A stretch of 64,000 nt of DNA from Hymenobacter sp. PAMC 26628 (GTDB lineage Bacteria; Bacteroidota; Bacteroidia; Cytophagales; Hymenobacteraceae): NCBI RefSeq assembly GCF_001562275.1, contig NZ_CP014304.1:2666001-2730000 (forward strand), given 5' to 3'. Below are positions 1 to 8,449 of the stretch, in pieces. Below the pieces are notes generated by a model. The model was not told the origin of the DNA, did no database searches, and saw only the letters and a program-made list of their open reading frames with translations. Position 1 is the first letter of the stretch. Each line of letters starts with the position of its first letter. The translations under genes were made by a program, and so were the position numbers.

Positions 1-2
1 CC

Positions 3-464
3 CAGATTACGACCCCGCTACCGGGCTTGGTGCTGACGCCTCCAAATGCGGTAGTAGTACCAGCTTTCCTGCAGCGGGTCGAAGCCATGCGAGAAGTTCA
101 GCAGGCTCAGGAAGCAATTGCGTGGAATCTACTTGGCGGTAAGCACACTATGCTGGCGCGGCAGATAATGCAGGGCATGCGGGGCATCGTGCACCCCAGC
201 GATGAGCAGCCGGCTCGCCTAACTACGCTGCGTAGTGGAGCAGAAATCCTGCAACAGATGCCCGTCAAAATGGAGGAGCCGCGCCTGGCTCAGCGCCTGG
301 GGCGGCTACTGCGTGCTTTGCCCATGGTAACAGTCGTACTGCTCGTGGCTGGTCCCGTTCTGAAGGCAGAAGCGCATTCGGGACCGACGCTACCCGACGT
401 CTCGAAAGAACCTGCGCAGCAACAAAAAGCCCCCGTGCCGAAGCGCCGGGGGCCGAAATTGTAG
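3..464 (+). CDS. Open reading frame of unknown function, partial at left edge
   Basis: The frame is open from the left edge to a TAG at 464 and encodes about 153 residues; TTG at 27 is the first internal start, so the real start probably lies outside the window. The protein is basic with one hydrophobic stretch near the C-terminus (LPMVTVVLLVAGPVL) and ends in a Lys/Arg/Pro-rich tail. No family is recognised. Its last 40 bases overlap the hairpin that looks like the terminator of the convergent tra operon, which is a reason to doubt it. It may be a remnant of a gene in the decayed conjugative element. Confidence 0.3.
   Translation, partial: QITTPLPGLVLTPPNAVVVPAFLQRVEAMREVQQAQEAIAWNLLGGKHTMLARQIMQGMRGIVHPSDEQPARLTTLRSGAEILQQMPVKMEEPRLAQRLGRLLRALPMVTVVLLVAGPVLKAEAHSGPTLPDVSKEPAQQQKAPVPKRRGPKL
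424..453 (-). terminator. Rho-independent terminator of the tra operon
   Basis: On the minus strand a 7-bp stem GCCCCCG/CGGGGGC (arms 447-453 and 429-435) with an 11-nt loop is followed by five T residues. It lies about 30 bases past the stop of the small membrane gene, so it probably ends the traM-traN transcript. Confidence 0.65.
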
Positions 465-481
465 CAATGAGTGACGCAGAC

Positions 482-655
482 TTAGTAATCGTCCGAGTGA
501 CGACGGTCAGGCTTGTTTAGCTTGGCCACGGTCGGGCCGACCAGCAGAAATGCGCCGATAATCAGCAGCCAGATGGCTAAGCTGGGGCCCCAGCTAGGCC
601 CCCACGAGGAATAGAGAAAAGCAATAACGGCGGCAAAAAACAGGAGCTTGCGCAT
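482..655 (-). CDS. Small membrane protein, 57 aa, last gene of tra remnant
   Basis: This ATG-started frame encodes 57 residues. It starts with MRKLLFFAAVIAF and has a second hydrophobic segment (LAIWLLIIGAFLLVGP), then a charged tail ending KPDRRHSDDY. Two membrane segments, or a signal anchor plus one, are likely. It sits 120 bases downstream of the traN remnant on the same strand and just before a terminator, so it was probably the last gene of the tra transcript. I do not recognise a named family. It could be a conjugation accessory protein or an unrelated small membrane protein. Confidence 0.55.
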   Translation of the reverse strand: MRKLLFFAAVIAFLYSSWGPSWGPSLAIWLLIIGAFLLVGPTVAKLNKPDRRHSDDY

Positions 656-775
656 AACGATAGATTTTGGTATTTTTCACAAGTATACTTTGTGAACGCA
701 GGTACTAAGCTAGGAGTTGCCAGGTGCAAAATGAACTGCGGATATGCCCGGCTAGCCCCTACATGCCACCAGCTG

Positions 776-1639
776 CTACTTGAAGGTACGGGCTTTGAGC
801 AAGTCGGAGTTGGCGAGCTTGAGTTTGATGTTGCGCCCGCCGCCCTTCTCGTACAGCTCCACAATGAGTTGCTTCTGCTCGGGAATAGTGAATTTCTTAA
901 AGATGTACACCCGCTCCAGCTTGCCCTTGGCTTCAATCTTTTTCAGAGCCCCGTTGTAGACGTAGATGGGAGTTATCTCGATGGCCTGCTCAGCGGTGCG
1001 CTTGGCCAGTTACTTGTCCTGGATGTAGAATTTGACGAAGTCTACATCGTAGGTAACGTTCGAGCGGTTGGCTAGGTGCAGGGGGAAGAACAACGTTTCC
1101 TGCCGGTAGCCCACCGCGCCCGCCCGCAGGCTAAGCTGGTTGGCGCTTTCGCTGGCGGCCGTGCCGCTAGCCTCCAATGCCTGCTTGGAGTAGGCATCGA
1201 GGTTGCCCTGCGGGATGGGCGAGTTCGACAGAATGGCCTCGCCCGAGGCCGCTGTGCCGCCCGCCGCGCCCAGGTCCAGGCTCAGCACTTTGGGGTCGCG
1301 CTGGTAGTTGACCACGAACGAGTACAGCTTGCCATCGGAGGTTAGTACCGTCATATTGGTTTCGGGGAAGCCCGCGCCAGCCGCCTTCACGCGCACGATG
1401 TTTTCGGCGCCGGTGGCCTTGGCCGCGACGAGGCCCGAGCTGCCCAGGTCGACGTAGGTGACCGGAAATGGAAAGACTAAGTGGGTGGTTTTCTGCTCAC
1501 TGATGTAGGGCGGATAAGTTGGTAGCTTGTTGGCCTCTGAGTAGTTCAGCATCCGGGCGGCGCTGGTCTGGGCCCGCGCGGGCGCGGCGCCGAGCAGGCT
1601 TACCAATAGTGCGCCGGTGGAAAGGGTAATACGGTTCAT
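776..1639 (-). pseudogene. traN: Conjugative transposon protein TraN, broken by an in-frame stop
   Basis: This encodes a Bacteroidetes conjugative transposon TraN (DUF4138 type), a periplasmic part of the mating apparatus that acts with TraM. A signal peptide is visible (GALLVSLLGAAPARAQ), followed by the beta-rich body (THLVFPFPVTYVDLGSSG). The frame reads 209 residues to a TAA at 1010-1012. It then continues in the same frame for 77 codons (LAKRTAEQAIEITPIYVYNG to LLKARTFK) and stops at 776. The stop falls in the motif QDK-stop-LAKRTAEQ, where a Lys codon (AAA to TAA) is expected. The full length of about 287 residues suits the family. The gene starts 11 bases after traM. Either the gene is dead or the stop is a sequencing error. 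Confidence 0.8.
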
Positions 1640-1650
1640 AGGGGGTGGGA

Positions 1651-2829
1651 TTATTGGTCTTTGTCAACTTTGAGCATGAGGTTGTAGCCCGCTTTCAGGC
1701 GCACCTTCACGAGCCGAATTTTCTTCTGCCCGAGGCCCTTGACCGCATTGACGGCCACGCCGGCGGCGGCCGTAGCGGGGTCGGCGCTCATGGTCATCAT
1801 ATCGGCTGCGCCGAGGGCATCAGCCCCAGCTTGCTTGGAAGCGTCGCGGGTGATGGCGCCGGGAATGTGCAGGCCTTCCAGCCCGTCCACATCGTACACT
1901 TCCAGCGCGGCCGGGAAGATGCTGCTGCCCGATTTGAGGGTTGCGATGTTGATATTCAGCCGCTCGCCGGCCAGGCTGCACTTGCCGTAGATGAAGGTGT
2001 TGGCCGCCAGCTGGTGGCCATTCACAACCGCCGACTCGGTGAGCCGCATCTTCACCAGCGAGCCGGAAACTACTTCCTGCGACTCATGGATAACGGCTGG
2101 CAACGTGTTAGCATCTGCGCCGGCGCCCTCAGAAGCTAACCCCTGAAACGAAGCCGTGCGCTTGCGGCCCGAGCCGTTGGAGCCCAGGCGCGACACCACG
2201 GCATCCTCGTCGACCATCCGGGCGCGGGTGGCGGGCTGCTTCTTGACAGCCACGGCTGCCAGCGGTCGGGCGGCGGGCACTCCTCCCCCACTGCCAGTCA
2301 TGGCCTGGGCATTAATGCGTTCGAGGGCCGCCTGGGTGCGGGCTTCGTCCAGTTCGCGCTGGTGCTGAGAGCGCATCAACTCCATCTGCTGTTCCGGGCT
2401 CAGGGAGGCGGTGCCGCCGGTGGCCACCGGCCCGCTGCTTCGTTGCGCGGCCTGAGCCGCGGCGAGCTGCTGCTGCGCGGCGACCACGGCCTGGTCGGCC
2501 GGAACCTTGCCGGGCTGGCTATTGGCGCCCACGCCAGACGTCAGGCCGCCGGCCCGGCCGGTATCCGGCCGGGCGCTGACCAAGTCGCGGTTACGCAGCG
2601 AATCGACCGGGGCGGCGTAGGCTTCCAGCTTGCTGGCCGTAATGGTCGAGGTGCCCGCCTGGGGCAGGTCAGTGTTGATGCCCGCGGTTGCCGGGGCCGC
2701 GCCGGCCGTGGCACCCTTGCCACCATCGCCGAGCCAGAATAGTACGGCCAGGAACGGCACGCCGACCACGGGAATGAAGGTGGCCATTTTGCGCGTGCGG
2801 TAAAACTGCGCGTCTTTGGTGGTAGCCAT
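1651..2829 (-). CDS. traM: Conjugative transposon protein TraM
   Basis: TraM is the VirB10-like channel component of Bacteroidetes conjugative elements. The 392-aa protein has a short cytoplasmic start, one membrane segment near residues 16-33 (ATFIPVVGVPFLAVLFWL), a long Ala/Gln-rich linker with a charged helix (HQRELDEARTQAALERI), and a folded C-terminal domain from about residue 240 (VIHESQEVVSGSLVKMRL, YDVDGLEGLHIPG) that ends with the family motif KKIRLVKVRLKAGYNLML. It is intact and directly followed by traN. The genes that normally precede it (traJ, traK, traL) are absent; an IS110 transposase occupies that place, so the operon has lost its 5' half. Confidence 0.88.
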   Translation of the reverse strand: MATTKDAQFYRTRKMATFIPVVGVPFLAVLFWLGDGGKGATAGAAPATAGINTDLPQAGTSTITASKLEAYAAPVDSLRNRDLVSARPDTGRAGGLTSGVGANSQPGKVPADQAVVAAQQQLAAAQAAQRSSGPVATGGTASLSPEQQMELMRSQHQRELDEARTQAALERINAQAMTGSGGGVPAARPLAAVAVKKQPATRARMVDEDAVVSRLGSNGSGRKRTASFQGLASEGAGADANTLPAVIHESQEVVSGSLVKMRLTESAVVNGHQLAANTFIYGKCSLAGERLNINIATLKSGSSIFPAALEVYDVDGLEGLHIPGAITRDASKQAGADALGAADMMTMSADPATAAAGVAVNAVKGLGQKKIRLVKVRLKAGYNLMLKVDKDQ

Positions 2830-2921
2830 ATGCTTAGCGAGATACTGTGATAAAAAGCAAGAAATCGGACAAGTTTTTTACCTTTGGAACTCCTAAAGGA
2901 GGACCTTCGGGTTCATCCTGT

Positions 2922-2954
2922 GTAGCCTCGGCCCGTTTACGTGGCCGGGGCTAC
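2922..2954. repeat. Long hairpin at the 3' end of the IS110 gene
   Basis: Twelve-base arms GTAGCCTCGGCC (2922-2933) and GGCCGGGGCTAC (2943-2954) pair with one T-G wobble around a 9-nt loop. The hairpin spans the transposase stop codon. No T-tract follows on either strand, so it is more likely part of the insertion sequence end than a simple terminator. Confidence 0.5.
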
Positions 2955-3998
2955 TTCTTTTACAGCAGCACGGGCCGGGTGATACTGGGGGTCGTAAGGC
3001 CGGTCGTTTTTCCAGAGCGAGTAGCAGAGCAGCAAGAGCTTGCGCATGACGGCAATCACGCCGGGCTTGCCGCTGGGCTGACGGGCCCGCAAGCGGGCGT
3101 AGAAGGCTTTTTGCTGGGGATTGTAGCGTAGACTGCTCACGGCCGGCAAGTAGAGGGCCGTGCGCAGGCGCACGTTTCCTCGCCGGGAAATGCGCGTGGC
3201 CAGCGCCGAGAGGCCACGCTGTCGCTGGACCACGTCCAGCCCGGCGTAGGAGGCGAGCTGGCGCTCGTTTTCCACCAGGACAAAGCCGTTGGTTTCGGCC
3301 ACCGCGACGATGGCCGTGGTCAGGCCGATGCCCGGAATGCTGGTCAGGTGGGCCAGCTTGCGGGCCAGTTCCGGCTCGGCTTCGAGCAGTGCGGCCAGGT
3401 CCTGGTCCACGGCTTTTAGTTGCTGGACAATGCGTTGTTGTTGAGCCGCCAGGCGTTCCAGGGTGCGGGTGTCGGGTTGGTAGCTGTGCTGGTAGGCGTG
3501 GCACCGGGTTTTGAGCCGGCCGCCTTGGTCGCTCAGGCGTTGGCGCTCGCGGGCCAAGGCCCGCAGCTGGCGCAGGGCGGGCGTGGGCGGCTGCCAGGCG
3601 GGCAAGGCCCGCTCCAGGCCCAGGCGGCAGAGCAGGCGGGCGTCGAGTTGGTCGGTCTTGCGCTTGAGTTCGGTGCGCTGGGCAAAGTGTTTGACTTTGT
3701 TGGGCAGCAGCACGCTCAGGGCCTGCGCGTTATCGGCCAGAAAATAGGCCAGCGCTTCGTAATAGACGCCCGTGGCCTCGACCACGAACCAGCGCGGGGC
3801 CGGGGCTACTTGCTGCCGAGCCGACCAGGCCAGCAGGGCCGTGAAGCCGGCCAGCGTGTTGGCAAACGTGGCTTCTTGGCCGAAGCGCAGCTGCTGGCTG
3901 GCTTCGATGCGGCCGAAGCAGGCCACGAACGTGTCTTTGGCAATGTCGATGCCCACGACGTACTTGAGCGGGGCGGTGGGGGAAGGAACAGTGGGCAT
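2937..3998 (-). CDS. IS110 family transposase
   Basis: This is a DEDD transposase of the IS110 family, which moves its element through site-specific recombination with little or no target duplication. The N-terminal RuvC-like domain shows the acidic residues in VGIDIAKDTF, VVEATGVY and RKTDQLDARLL. The C-terminal transposase_20 domain has LTSIPGIGLTTAIVAVAE and the serine-region motif SRRGNVRLRTALY. ATG at 3998 gives 353 aa, typical for the family; a GTG at 4004 is also possible. It looks full length. It lies upstream of traM where other tra genes should be, so insertion or deletion at this element probably removed them. The exact IS ends cannot be fixed by eye because this family lacks clear terminal repeats. 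Confidence 0.92.
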   Translation of the reverse strand: MPTVPSPTAPLKYVVGIDIAKDTFVACFGRIEASQQLRFGQEATFANTLAGFTALLAWSARQQVAPAPRWFVVEATGVYYEALAYFLADNAQALSVLLPNKVKHFAQRTELKRKTDQLDARLLCRLGLERALPAWQPPTPALRQLRALARERQRLSDQGGRLKTRCHAYQHSYQPDTRTLERLAAQQQRIVQQLKAVDQDLAALLEAEPELARKLAHLTSIPGIGLTTAIVAVAETNGFVLVENERQLASYAGLDVVQRQRGLSALATRISRRGNVRLRTALYLPAVSSLRYNPQQKAFYARLRARQPSGKPGVIAVMRKLLLLCYSLWKNDRPYDPQYHPARAAVKEVAPAT

Positions 3999-4004
3999 GG
4001 GCAC

Positions 4005-4354
4005 GGGGTAAAAAAGGTGGAAAGCAACCAGCCGGTCTGGTTTTCACCGCAACTCTCCTTGTACAAATGCGGGATGCCACCAGCGCCAGGGCCGGGCTCC
4101 CTCCATACTGTTCAGTCTTCAGGCAAAAACGGGAAACGGGGCACAAACTCTCACTCGCAACGTCGACGCCAAAGCGCCGCATTTAGGGATAGGCGGTGAC
4201 CCCGTTTCCTTTTCCGGCTCCCCTCAAGATAGGGCAGTACAATCATACAAGGGGTAGGGTGAAAATGAAACGAGCGGGCCGGGTGGTCCGCTCGTTTCGG
4301 TTTGAACGAAAGGCTAGGCTGCCTTTTCCTACACAGGCCTGCCCACGTACTGCT
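4005..4354. other. Gap between IS110 gene and oxidoreductase
   Basis: No gene is supported here. The part next to the transposase is probably the non-coding left segment of the insertion sequence. The rest contains the inverted repeat at 4268-4297. Confidence 0.5.
4268..4297. terminator. Hairpin downstream of the QorB-like gene
   Basis: Arms AAACGAGCGGGCC (4268-4280) and GGTCCGCTCGTTT (4285-4297) pair over 13 bases with one wobble around GGGT. It lies 57 bases past the stop of the oxidoreductase gene. A near-copy of the same hairpin is at 6997-7036. Confidence 0.5.
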
Positions 4355-5224
4355 TTAGGCTTCCGTTGGCTTCAGGGCGCGGGCCAGGACGTCGCGCATC
4401 GTTTGCGGGCGCCGGCCCAACAGCGTTTCCAGGGTGGGGTCCACGGCCGCGAAGTCGCCGCGCCGCGAAGCCCGAAACGAGCCCAGCAGCAGCTCGGCCA
4501 CCGGCGCGGGCACGCCGTGCGCCACCTGGGCCCGCAGCCATTCGTCGTCCGTAATGGTTTCGTGCCTGACCTCGCGCCCCGTCACTTCCGAAGCCAGCGC
4601 CGCCAGGTCAGCCATCGTCACGGCTTCGGCGGCGGTGAGCGGCGGGGTGAGGCCTTCGAAGCGGCCGGGCTGGGTTAAGAGCCGCGCGTCGGCTTCGGCC
4701 AGGTCGGCGCGGGTGGTCCAGCTCACGGGGCCGTCTTCGGGGGTACGCAGCAGGCCTTCCCGCAGGCCCCGCCCCACCATGTGCAGCGCGCTCTCAGCGT
4801 AGAAGCCGTGGCGCAGCGCGGTGTAGGCCACGCCCTGCGCGGCCAGCAGGGCCTCGCTCGCGGCGTGGTTGAGGGCCGGCTCAAAAAACGAGTCGGGCCG
4901 CGCGCCCATGTGGCTGGTGTAGAGAATGCGGCGGGCCCCGGCGGCGCGGGCGGCCCCGATGGCGGCCTGGTGCAGCCGCCGGGCCTCTTCCCCGAGCTTA
5001 TTGGCGGAGACAATCAAGACCTGGTCGGCCCCCGCGAAGGCCGTGCGCAACGTGTCGGGCCGGGCAAAATCCCCCGCCCGCACCGCCACGCCCCGCGCGG
5101 CCAGGGCCGAGGCTTGGCCGGGGTCGCGCACGCTGGCAACTACCTGGTCGGGTGGTACGGTGCGCAAGAGGTGGTCAATGATGGCGGCCCCTAACTGGCC
5201 GTTGGCTCCGGTAATGACAAGCAT
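4355..5224 (-). CDS. NAD(P)-binding oxidoreductase, quinone reductase 2 (QorB/YtfG)-like
   Basis: This is an atypical short-chain dehydrogenase (NmrA-like) that reduces quinones or senses NAD(P)H redox state. The Rossmann motif GANGQLG is at residues 6-12 (MLVITGANGQLG), and VVASVRDPGQA, YTSHMGARPDSF and LRHGFYAES follow the pattern of E. coli QorB along its length. ATG at 5224 is chosen because the dinucleotide-binding strand starts right after it; a longer start at 5272 would add 16 unlikely residues. It gives 289 aa against 286 in E. coli. It is the last gene of an apparent AraC-DUF5519-QorB operon and starts 66 bases after the DUF5519 stop. Confidence 0.85.
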   Translation of the reverse strand: MLVITGANGQLGAAIIDHLLRTVPPDQVVASVRDPGQASALAARGVAVRAGDFARPDTLRTAFAGADQVLIVSANKLGEEARRLHQAAIGAARAAGARRILYTSHMGARPDSFFEPALNHAASEALLAAQGVAYTALRHGFYAESALHMVGRGLREGLLRTPEDGPVSWTTRADLAEADARLLTQPGRFEGLTPPLTAAEAVTMADLAALASEVTGREVRHETITDDEWLRAQVAHGVPAPVAELLLGSFRASRRGDFAAVDPTLETLLGRRPQTMRDVLARALKPTEA

Positions 5225-5290
5225 AAGGTGGGAAAGTTGGTGGCGTTGAGAAAAATGGGCGAAGGGCACCATTGGCAGGGCCCTCCGCAG

Positions 5291-5713
5291 CTACCGCCGG
5301 CGGCCGGCTTGCAGTTGCGCGGTCAGCGCCTCCAGGGGCACGCCCCGTAGGCGGTCGTAGTTCAACTGGAACAGCCAAGTGGCGTGCGCAGCGTCGGCGT
5401 CGGTGCGAATCCGGAACGAAACCCAATCGCCGCGTTGCGCGCCGTAGGGCAGCGGGCTGGCCAGGCCCTGCTGCACCAGCGGGACGCCGAGCGCGCGGGT
5501 GGCGGCCAAGTGCACTTCCCCGTTCAAGTGGATGTGGCCCAGCTCGGCTTCCCCGACGTAAAAATCGGCGCCGTCGACGCGGGCGCGGTCGAACAAATCC
5601 CAATGGGTGGCGGCGATGACGGCCGGCCAGGACCGCACGGCCGCGGCGGTTTGCTGGCCCGGACCGGTGAGCACGGGCGGGGGTTGGATGGGGCCTTTTT
5701 CTTCGAGTTTCAT
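5291..5713 (-). CDS. DUF5519 (luciferase-domain) protein
   Basis: A 140-aa cytoplasmic protein of the DUF5519 group, annotated by some as luciferase domain although no light emission is known. The signature is visible as GHIHLNGEVHLAA, LVQQGLASPLPYG, GDWVSFRIRT and WLFQLNYDRL. ATG at 5713 lies 17 bases after the stop of the AraC-type regulator, so the two are probably co-transcribed. Its role is unknown. In this setting it may be a small stress or detoxification protein controlled by the regulator. Confidence 0.75.
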   Translation of the reverse strand: MKLEEKGPIQPPPVLTGPGQQTAAAVRSWPAVIAATHWDLFDRARVDGADFYVGEAELGHIHLNGEVHLAATRALGVPLVQQGLASPLPYGAQRGDWVSFRIRTDADAAHATWLFQLNYDRLRGVPLEALTAQLQAGRRR

Positions 5714-5730
5714 GCGCAGGGGACGGGGCG

Positions 5731-6645
5731 TTAATTGAAGGCGTTGCGAAAGGCACCAGGGGAAAGGGCCGTTTTGGTTTTGAACAGCTTGCTGAACGAC
5801 TGCGAATGCTCGAAGCCCAGGGCGTAGGCGATTTCGCTGACCGACAGCTCCGTGGTGGACAGCTGCTGCTTGGCCTGTTCGATAAGCTTGGCCTGGACGT
5901 GCTGCTGGGTGCTTTGGCCCGTGAGGGTTTTGAGCAGCACGCTCAGGTAATTGGGCGACACGTGCAGCCGGTCGGCGATGTACTGGACGGTGGGCGGGCC
6001 TTGCCGGGCCAGCGCTTCGCTGGCGAAGTAGGTCGTCAACAGGTCTTCCAGCCGTTCGAGCAGCCGGTGGTGGGCGATGCGGCGGGTGAGGAACTGCCGC
6101 TGGTAGAAGCGCTCGGAATAGGTGAGCAGCAGCTCCAGCTGGGCCAGGATCACGCGCTGGCTGAAGGCGTCCAGGTTGGCGTGGTACTCCTGGGCGATGT
6201 GCTGCATGATGCCGGTCATCTGGCGCTCTTCTTTTTCCGAGAGGTGCAGCGCCTCGTGGACGGCGTAGCTGAAAAACGGGTACTGCCGGATGCTTTTGGC
6301 CAGCGGCGCATGCCACAGGAAATCGGGGTGAATCATCAGCAGCCAACCCGCGTGGCGCAGGGGGGCCTCCGTTTCGTAGCTCAACACCTGGCCGGGGGCC
6401 ATGAACACCATCACCCCTTCGTCGAAATCGTAGGCCTGCTGGCCGTAGCGGAGCTTGCCAGTGAAGTTTCGCTTCAGGGCGATGGAATAAAAGTTGTTGC
6501 GCAGCGCGGTGGGCGCGGCCTTCGCCGGGTACTGGATTTCTTCGAACGGGACGAGGCTGATGAGCGGGTGCGCCGGTTTGGGGAGCCCCATCAGCTGGTG
6601 AAAGGCGGAGAGAGTGTCGACGGGGTGGGGTTGCGCTGTTTTCAT
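5731..6645 (-). CDS. AraC family transcriptional regulator
   Basis: A 304-aa regulator with an N-terminal cupin-like sensing domain (residues about 30-130, YGQQAYDFDEGVMVFMAPG) and a C-terminal AraC/XylS double helix-turn-helix (about 205-304). The helices show TVQYIADRLHVSPNYLSVLLK and LSVSEIAYALGFEHSQSFSK, then FKTKTALSPGAFRN. ATG at 6645 matches the usual start of this group. It is the first gene of a three-gene minus-strand run with DUF5519 and a QorB-like reductase, so it probably controls those two. The ligand cannot be told from sequence. Confidence 0.9.
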   Translation of the reverse strand: MKTAQPHPVDTLSAFHQLMGLPKPAHPLISLVPFEEIQYPAKAAPTALRNNFYSIALKRNFTGKLRYGQQAYDFDEGVMVFMAPGQVLSYETEAPLRHAGWLLMIHPDFLWHAPLAKSIRQYPFFSYAVHEALHLSEKEERQMTGIMQHIAQEYHANLDAFSQRVILAQLELLLTYSERFYQRQFLTRRIAHHRLLERLEDLLTTYFASEALARQGPPTVQYIADRLHVSPNYLSVLLKTLTGQSTQQHVQAKLIEQAKQQLSTTELSVSEIAYALGFEHSQSFSKLFKTKTALSPGAFRNAFN

Positions 6646-7053
6646 GGGCACCGACGACTTGTGAAACGGAAGAACCCCAACGGGAGGCGTTGTGCCTTTG
6701 CCTGCCCCATCAGGGCAGTCAACCGGTGGCTGTCCTTTTTGATTGCTGCGCAAAGGTCGGCCGGCCGTTGCCGGCACCTGTAGCCAAATCTTTGCTTGTT
6801 GTAGCCATTTCTTGGGGCCGCCCTTATTGGGGCGGGCGTCAGCGGCAAACCAGGGAACGCAGCCGGGCCGATGCGCGCGAGTGAGGTTATGAGATTATCT
6901 GCTGAAGGCGGCTGACGCGCGGGCGCACTAGCCCCGGAGGGGCCCCGGTGGCTGGCCGGGCTTTAAGGACCGGCCGCATTTTGAGGTGTCGGGTGGAAAT
7001 GGAACGAGCGGGCCCGCTGGTCCGCTCGTTCCATTTTTTGCGGGTAGCAAGCT
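6646..7053. other. Intergenic region with a terminator hairpin
   Basis: This stretch upstream of the AraC-type gene and downstream of the AbiE operon holds the inverted repeat at 6997-7036. I see no gene in it. Confidence 0.5.
6997..7036. terminator. Terminator-like hairpin after the AbiE operon
   Basis: Eighteen-base arms (6997-7014 and 7019-7036) pair around CGCT with one mismatch, and TTT continues the plus-strand side (CCATTTTTTG). It lies 18 bases past the AbiEii stop. The core AACGAGCGG/CCGCTCGTT is shared with the hairpin at 4268-4297. Confidence 0.55.
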
Positions 7054-7833
7054 TCAGCTTAATACTTGCTGAATGTACTGGGGGAAGAGGGTGACCAGGC
7101 GGTCTTCGCGGGGGTTGAAGAGGAAGGGACGCACGTCGGCGGCCATGGCGGCCATGTCGAGGGTTTGGCAGTGGGCGAGCAGCTGGGCCTTGAGGTCGGC
7201 GGGGGCTTCGATGCCGCGCTTCTGGGCGAGATAGGCGTAGTTGGGGGTGATTTGGCGGCCGAGCAGGAAGGCGGCGTCGTAAAAGTCACGGCCCTTGTTG
7301 CGGACGCGGTTGAGGATGGCGTAGCACTTCTGGGCCAGGAGCAGGTCGGGGGGCGTGGTCTGGATTTGGGTGAAGACGTCGAAGCGATTGAGCAGGTAGG
7401 GCACTGGGGCGAAGGCGAAGTGCTGGGGCTCGGTGTCGAGCTGGATGAGAATCTTCTCTTCGCGGTAGCCGCTGAGGCCTTCGTTGAACAGCAGCTCGGG
7501 AAAGCGGACGTGGCAGTGATAGGCGTCTTTGAGCACCAGCCGCATTTCAACCTCGTAGCCTTCCAGCTCCAGGCCGCGGACGACCACGGCGGCCAGCTCG
7601 CCGAACTCGGCGGCCGTGACGCCGGTGTTGTCGAAGTCGAGGTCTTCGGAGAAGCGCTGGTTGCCGTGGACGATGCGCAGGCAGGTGCCGCCGAGGAAGA
7701 CGAAGCGGTCGGCCAGGGGGCCGTCATAGATGAGCTGAAGCAGCTTGTGCTGGAGGTATTCGCGCAGGATGAAGCGGCTGAAGGGCCGGAGGGCGGCCGG
7801 GTACTGGGCCTGAATTTGGGCGAGGCTAAGCAT
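7054..7833 (-). CDS. abiEii: AbiEii-type nucleotidyltransferase toxin
   Basis: This is the toxin of a type IV-class toxin-antitoxin and phage abortive infection pair. It belongs to the DNA polymerase beta-like nucleotidyltransferases. FVFLGGTCLRIVHG followed by RFSEDLDFD gives the GG...DxD nucleotide-binding site. Later motifs include KILIQLDTE, PPDLLLAQKCYAIL and RNKGRDFYDAAFLL, all usual for AbiEii. The 259-aa length fits the shorter forms of the family. ATG at 7833 overlaps the end of the antitoxin gene by 8 bases, the normal antitoxin-first arrangement, implying translational coupling. No truncation is visible. Confidence 0.9.
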   Translation of the reverse strand: MLSLAQIQAQYPAALRPFSRFILREYLQHKLLQLIYDGPLADRFVFLGGTCLRIVHGNQRFSEDLDFDNTGVTAAEFGELAAVVVRGLELEGYEVEMRLVLKDAYHCHVRFPELLFNEGLSGYREEKILIQLDTEPQHFAFAPVPYLLNRFDVFTQIQTTPPDLLLAQKCYAILNRVRNKGRDFYDAAFLLGRQITPNYAYLAQKRGIEAPADLKAQLLAHCQTLDMAAMAADVRPFLFNPREDRLVTLFPQYIQQVLS

Positions 7834-8449
7834 AGGCCGGGAGCAGGGAAAGCAGCGCCGCGACGCGCCGGTTGAGGCGCGGGTGAGCGAAAAGGGTCTG
7901 GTAGGCGGCGAGGCGGGCGGGGTTGAGCCGGGCGTGCAGCACGGCGGGGTTGAGGCGCAGGGCGGCAAAGTCGGCAGCAGTGCGCAGCTCGGGGTGCAGG
8001 TAGCAGTAGTCGAGCAGGGCCTTCTCGAGGTCGGCCATGAGCACGGGGCGGTTGCCGGCGGGGCGCAGCACCTCGTAGCCGAAGTAGAGGCGCGGCAGCA
8101 GGTGCTGGTAGCGGAAGGTGCCCAGGGGGGTGTGGTACTCCTGGGTTTTGCGCGGGCTCACGGAGGTGAGCGTATACACGCCTTCGGGGATGAGGCCGTG
8201 GTAGGACAGGGCGGTTTCGAGGGAGAGGTAGGCGGGCGCGTAGATGCGGTTGGCGGTGAACCAGAGCAGGGCTTCGTCGAGGGGCGTTTCGGTGAAGCGG
8301 TACCAGCGGTTGACGACGCGCTGGAGGTAGCCGCGGGCCTGCCACTCGACCAGCCGGCGCTTGTCGAAATCGGGGAAGGCCAGGCGCAGCTCGTGGCTGG
8401 AAACCAGGCCCTGGGCGGCGAAGCGGGAACGGAGGGCGAGGTAGTTCAT
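7826..8449 (-). CDS. abiEi: AbiEi-type antitoxin
   Basis: A 207-aa AbiEi antitoxin and autorepressor. The N-terminal winged-helix region runs to about residue 75 (LVSSHELRLAFPDFDKRRLVEW, then GYLQRVVNRWYRFTET). The C-terminal antitoxin domain shows YLSLETALSYHGLIPEGVYTL, LPRLYFGYEVL and MADLEKALLDYCYL. It precedes and overlaps the toxin gene. Family members bind inverted repeats upstream of their own operon, and an inverted repeat starts exactly at this start codon (8449-8484). The module is probably intact and active. Confidence 0.88.
   Translation of the reverse strand: MNYLALRSRFAAQGLVSSHELRLAFPDFDKRRLVEWQARGYLQRVVNRWYRFTETPLDEALLWFTANRIYAPAYLSLETALSYHGLIPEGVYTLTSVSPRKTQEYHTPLGTFRYQHLLPRLYFGYEVLRPAGNRPVLMADLEKALLDYCYLHPELRTAADFAALRLNPAVLHARLNPARLAAYQTLFAHPRLNRRVAALLSLLPAYA

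Noticed and set aside
2937..4199. Several long frames overlapping the IS110 gene on both strands
   Set aside because: Only the 2937-3998 minus frame carries transposase motifs.
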